From contig NZ_FNRT01000002.1 of NCBI RefSeq assembly GCF_900105585.1, positions 1,860,001-1,924,000 on the forward strand: 64,000 nucleotides of DNA, in the 5' to 3' direction. The notes beneath the pieces were generated by a model that did not search any database, had not been told where the DNA came from, and saw only the letters and a program-made list of their open reading frames with translations. This document shows positions 61,178 through 64,000 of the stretch, piece after piece. A program made the position numbers and the translations under genes. Origin of the DNA: Nocardioides exalbidus. GTDB lineage: Bacteria > Actinomycetota > Actinomycetes > Propionibacteriales > Nocardioidaceae. Each line of letters begins with the position of its first letter. Position 1 is the stretch's first letter.

Positions 61178-62353
61178 TCAGGCGGTCGGCACCGGCGGCA
61201 GCTCGCGCTCGGTCTCCGCGATGTCGGTGATCTTCGCGGCCACCGGCTCAAAGATCTTGGCGGTGAGCACCTTGTCGGCGACCCGACGTGCGGCGACGCC
61301 GACCTTCGACTGGGGGTAGGCGAACGGGATCACCCAGCGCGGCATCGTCTGGGCGTCCTCGACCAGGGGCCGCATCCACCCCTCGTACGCCGCGATGGCG
61401 GCCGCCGTGTCGTCCCGGTGCTGGCTGAAGGCGGACGCGAGGACGTACCCGCTCGTCAGCGCCAGCGAGGCGCCGCCGCCACCCATCGGGGTCACGCACC
61501 ACGCGGCGTCGCCGGTCAGGACGACGTTGCCGCGGTGCCACGTCTCCACCCGGACCTGCGTGAGGTCGTCGACGTACACGTCGTCGGACGTCGCCAGCTC
61601 GTCGAGAAGCCGCGGCGCCTCCCAGCCGGCATCGGCGTACCTCTCGCGCAGCAGCGACATCGCCTCGGCGTGGTCGAGGCCGGCCAGGCCGTCGTCGTCG
61701 GTGAAGGCGAGGATCCCGCGGGTGGTGCCGCGGTTGTCGGGGCGCAGGTGCACCTGGCGGCCCTCGGTGGTGGTGAACCAGCGCCAGCGGTCGTCGTCGC
61801 CCGGCACCCGCGGGATCGTGCCGAACACCATCGTCACGCCCAGCGGACGCTTCTCGACCTCGTCGCCGAACAGCAGGTCGCGGGTCCGCGAGCGCACCCC
61901 CTCGGCGATCACGACCAGGTCTGCTGCGAGCCGGTGGCCGCCGGCGGTGACGACCTCGTCGTCGTGGACCTCCTCGATCCGGTCGTCGAAGACGAGCTCC
62001 ACGCCGTCGGGCAGGACGTCGAGGATCGCCCGGGCCAGGTCGCCGCGCAGCACCTCGAGCTCGGCCGTGGCGCCGTCCTCGCCGCCGAACGGGAGCTCGG
62101 CGACCACGTCACCGGAGTCGTCGACCATGACCGTCCCGGTCTCGGTGGTGTTCTGCGCGCGGACCGCCTCGGTCAGGCCCATCCGCTCGAGGACGTCCTT
62201 GGCGACACCGCGCACGTCGACGTTCTGCCCGCCGTCGCGGAACGACGGGGCCCGCTCGATGACCGTGACGTCCCAGCCGGACGAGCCGAGCCAGTAGGCC
62301 GCCGAGAGTCCGGCGATGCTGGCGCCCAAGATCACTGCCCTGCGGTCGGTCAT
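61178..62353 (-). CDS. FAD-dependent aromatic-type monooxygenase
   Basis: The 391-residue single-component flavin hydroxylase has an N-terminal VILGASIAGLSAAYWLG FAD motif, a DLVVIAEGVRSRTRD segment (DG-type motif, here EG) and the C-terminal GDAAWCVTPMGGGGASLAL, the GD motif of the PHBH/UbiH family. Such enzymes hydroxylate aromatic or polyketide substrates with NAD(P)H and O2. GGAGAG precedes the ATG at 62353. It is divergent from an SDR gene, and the two might act on the same compound. Confidence 0.88.
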   Translation of the reverse strand: MTDRRAVILGASIAGLSAAYWLGSSGWDVTVIERAPSFRDGGQNVDVRGVAKDVLERMGLTEAVRAQNTTETGTVMVDDSGDVVAELPFGGEDGATAELEVLRGDLARAILDVLPDGVELVFDDRIEEVHDDEVVTAGGHRLAADLVVIAEGVRSRTRDLLFGDEVEKRPLGVTMVFGTIPRVPGDDDRWRWFTTTEGRQVHLRPDNRGTTRGILAFTDDDGLAGLDHAEAMSLLRERYADAGWEAPRLLDELATSDDVYVDDLTQVRVETWHRGNVVLTGDAAWCVTPMGGGGASLALTSGYVLASAFSQHRDDTAAAIAAYEGWMRPLVEDAQTMPRWVIPFAYPQSKVGVAARRVADKVLTAKIFEPVAAKITDIAETERELPPVPTA

Positions 62354-62463
62354 CGACTCTCCTTCGAGGTGGCGTGGGGTCCGACCACAGTGGCAGGGCC
62401 CCCCAACCGCTCCAACCCCTCCGGGGGTGGGACCGACCCGTCCCGAGGTGGTGGTCTCGTGCC

Positions 62464-63261
62464 ATGGACCTCGGAATCTCCGGCAAGAAGGCACTCATCA
62501 CCGGCGGTGCGGGCGGCATCGGCCGTGCCACCGCCCAGGCGCTCCTCGACGACGGGGTGGAGGTCGTGCTCAGCGACCAGGACCCCGACCAGCTCGACCG
62601 GGCCGTCGCCTCCCTCACCGTCTCGTCGAGCGTCCACAAGATCGCTGCCGACCTCTCCGACGTGGCCGCGGCCGAGCGCCTGGCCCGCGAGGTGGCCCTG
62701 ACGGTCGGCGACATCGACATCCTCGTCAACGGCGCCGGGATCACGGGGCCGACCGGTGCCTTTCACGAGCTCGACGACGACGCCTTCACCGACGTGCTCA
62801 CCACCAACCTGCTGTCGGCGCTCCGGGTGACGCGCGCCTTCCTGCCCACTCTCCGCGGACGGGGGTGGGGGCGGATCGTCTTCGTCAACAGCGAGGACGC
62901 CGTGCAGCCCTACGACGACGAGCTGCCCTACGTCACGGCGAAGGCCGGCCTGCTCGCCTTCGCGAAGGGCCTGTCCCGGACCTACGCCGGTGAGGGCCTG
63001 CTGGTCAACAGCGTCTCGCCGGCCTTCATCAACACCCCGATGACCGACGCGATGATGGACCAGCGCGCCGAGGAGGAGGGCGGCACGCGCGACGAGGCGA
63101 TCGCGTCGTTCCTGGAGGAGGAGCGGCCCTACATGGAGCTCGGCCGTCGCGGCGAGCCCGAGGAGGTCGCGGCCGTCATCGCGTTCCTCTGCTCCGACCG
63201 CGCCAGCTTCGTCAACGGCTCGAACTACCGCGTCGACTCGGGATCGGTCGCCACGATCTGA
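62464..63261 (+). CDS. Short-chain dehydrogenase/reductase (classical SDR)
   Basis: The 265-residue protein has GGAGGIG (14-20), VNGAG in place of NNAG, S143 in VNSED, and Y156xxxK160 in YVTAK. SDQD at the end of beta-2 has an acidic residue, favouring NAD(H). It resembles the SDR at 23520 in layout, including an insertion before the C-terminal VNG motif. The substrate is unknown. It is divergent from the flavin monooxygenase and convergent with the EndoIII-like gene, 6 bp apart. Confidence 0.88.
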   Translation: MDLGISGKKALITGGAGGIGRATAQALLDDGVEVVLSDQDPDQLDRAVASLTVSSSVHKIAADLSDVAAAERLAREVALTVGDIDILVNGAGITGPTGAFHELDDDAFTDVLTTNLLSALRVTRAFLPTLRGRGWGRIVFVNSEDAVQPYDDELPYVTAKAGLLAFAKGLSRTYAGEGLLVNSVSPAFINTPMTDAMMDQRAEEEGGTRDEAIASFLEEERPYMELGRRGEPEEVAAVIAFLCSDRASFVNGSNYRVDSGSVATI

Positions 63262-63267
63262 GCCGGG

Positions 63268-63870
63268 TCACCCGGCGCGGACGAGGGCGGCCGCCAGGTC
63301 GGCCACGCGCCCCCTCGGCGCCAGCGACGCCAGCCGCTCCGGGTCCGCGGGGAGTCCGAGCTCGCGCGCCGAGCCCAGTGCGCGGTCGTCGAAGTACGGC
63401 CCGACCTCGGGCCACACCACCTGCACCTCGCGGCAGAAGATCCCGGCACCCGTCGGTCCGATCCGTGGGAAGTCGGTGAGGGCCGCCACCAGGTCGTCGA
63501 CGCTTCCGTCCCGGCCGGGGCGGATCCGGCGGAGGTCGCCGTGGTGCCGGGTGAGCAGGAAGTCGGCGTTCTTCTCCAGCTGCGTCGACGTGCTCTCGTC
63601 GTACCTGCGGTAGCCGCCACGTCCGAGCGCGTCCACGCGCTGCTGCCACGTGGCGGCCCGCATCCTCTCCGGCGTGCGCCACCCGGCGTGGAACAGCTCC
63701 GCCGCCGACGCGACGGCGATGTCGGCCGAGATCCGCGCCGAGCTGAGCAGCGTCAGCACCAGCAGCTGGTAGAGCGGGGCGGGCTTGTCGCGCAGCGTGA
63801 TGCCGGCCTCGTCGGCGTACGTCCTGCCGTGCTCGGCGAGCAGGTCGCGGACGGTCTCGGCGGCGCCCAC
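63268..63870 (-). CDS. Endonuclease III-like HhH-GPD family protein
   Basis: The 200-residue, all-helical protein is related to EndoIII/HhH glycosylases: PLYQLLVLTLLSSARISADIA corresponds to the first helices (LLSAQTTD region), and LTDFPRIGPTGAGIF to the HhH motif (LPGVGRKTA region). The four-cysteine Fe-S loop of Nth is missing, as is a clear catalytic Lys, so repair activity is uncertain. GTG start at 63870. It lies 10 bp downstream of the DUF1295 gene on the same strand, so they may be co-transcribed. Confidence 0.72.
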   Translation of the reverse strand: MGAAETVRDLLAEHGRTYADEAGITLRDKPAPLYQLLVLTLLSSARISADIAVASAAELFHAGWRTPERMRAATWQQRVDALGRGGYRRYDESTSTQLEKNADFLLTRHHGDLRRIRPGRDGSVDDLVAALTDFPRIGPTGAGIFCREVQVVWPEVGPYFDDRALGSARELGLPADPERLASLAPRGRVADLAAALVRAG

Positions 63871-63880
63871 CCCCGGCTCC

Positions 63881-64000
63881 TCAGGACCGCGGCGGCCGGG
63901 GGAGGAAGAACGAGACCCGGCGCTGGTAGTCGCGGTAGCCCGGGCGGTCCTCCATCTTCTTCTCCGTGCGTCGCGCGCCGGTGGCGAAGACGAGGAGGTA
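63881..64000 (-). CDS. C-terminal part of a DUF1295 / steroid 5-alpha-reductase-like membrane protein (partial)
   Basis: The visible 39 residues, read from the window edge, include KKMEDRPGYRDYQRRVS and FFLPRPPR, the characteristic C-terminal signature of DUF1295 membrane proteins (methyltransferase/5-alpha-reductase fold). The protein continues beyond the window. The function of DUF1295 proteins is not established; some relatives modify lipids or reduce enones. Confidence 0.8.
   Translation of the reverse strand, partial: YLLVFATGARRTEKKMEDRPGYRDYQRRVSFFLPRPPRS

Overview
The window is 64 kb of very GC-rich, gene-dense DNA from a high-GC actinobacterium, most probably a Nocardioides-like member of the Propionibacteriales. 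The evidence is the strongly G/C third-codon bias, a bldG / membrane pyrophosphatase / topA / tmk / holB order that recalls Streptomyces, an F420 biosynthesis gene (fbiC), a mycothione reductase gene, AfsR/SARP and BldG regulators, and a Tad-pilus / MrfA-helicase junction shared with mycobacteria. Many genes start 6-8 nt after a TANNNT -10 box, as expected for leaderless mRNAs.

Layout. 1-0.8 kb: the end of a Tad/Flp pilus locus. 0.8-23 kb: a conserved core block with an MrfA-type helicase, BldG, the H+-pyrophosphatase, a phosphotransferase, a methyltransferase, a secreted trypsin-like protease, an AfsR-type regulator with a tiny upstream ORF, topA, a propeller protein, tmk, holB and a secreted TAP-type peptidase. 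22.7 kb: two 50-nt palindromic repeats. 23.4 kb: tRNA-Thr(CGU). 23.5-26.7 kb: a divergent SDR/MarR pair with paired operators, GtrA and AlkB. 26.8-30.1 kb: F420 genes fbiC and fbiD. 30-34 kb: an MMPL exporter, a TetR regulator and a quinone oxidoreductase. 34-40.5 kb: serine and threonine deaminases around a Ser/Thr kinase, a VWA protein and an XRE regulator. 40.6-47.3 kb: an orphan response regulator, a kinase/phospho-lyase fusion, and a two-component system followed by a secreted hydrolase whose upstream region carries 11-bp repeats. 47.4-48.8 kb: mycothione reductase split by a frameshift.

48.8-55.5 kb is a tightly overlapping catabolic operon: MHS-type transporter, ICL/PEP-mutase-family lyase, hydantoinase-type amidohydrolase, isochorismatase-fold amidohydrolase, FAD dehydrogenase and a GntR regulator. 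It lies behind a near-consensus promoter with an operator palindrome and suggests an unassigned route for a cyclic imide, ureide or similar N-heterocycle. 56.9-59.8 kb is an accessory, less GC-biased pair: a GIY-YIG nuclease and a fused PD-(D/E)XK nuclease / DUF2075 helicase, a good candidate for an undescribed defence module. The rest holds an HhH membrane protein, a BLUF blue-light sensor, a flavin monooxygenase, a second SDR, an EndoIII-like protein and the end of a DUF1295 protein.

Two genes (fbiD at 29953-29958 and the mycothione reductase at 48596-48599) each appear to lack one base in a homopolymer. These may be assembly errors rather than real mutations. No CRISPR array, insertion sequence, prophage or replication origin was seen.
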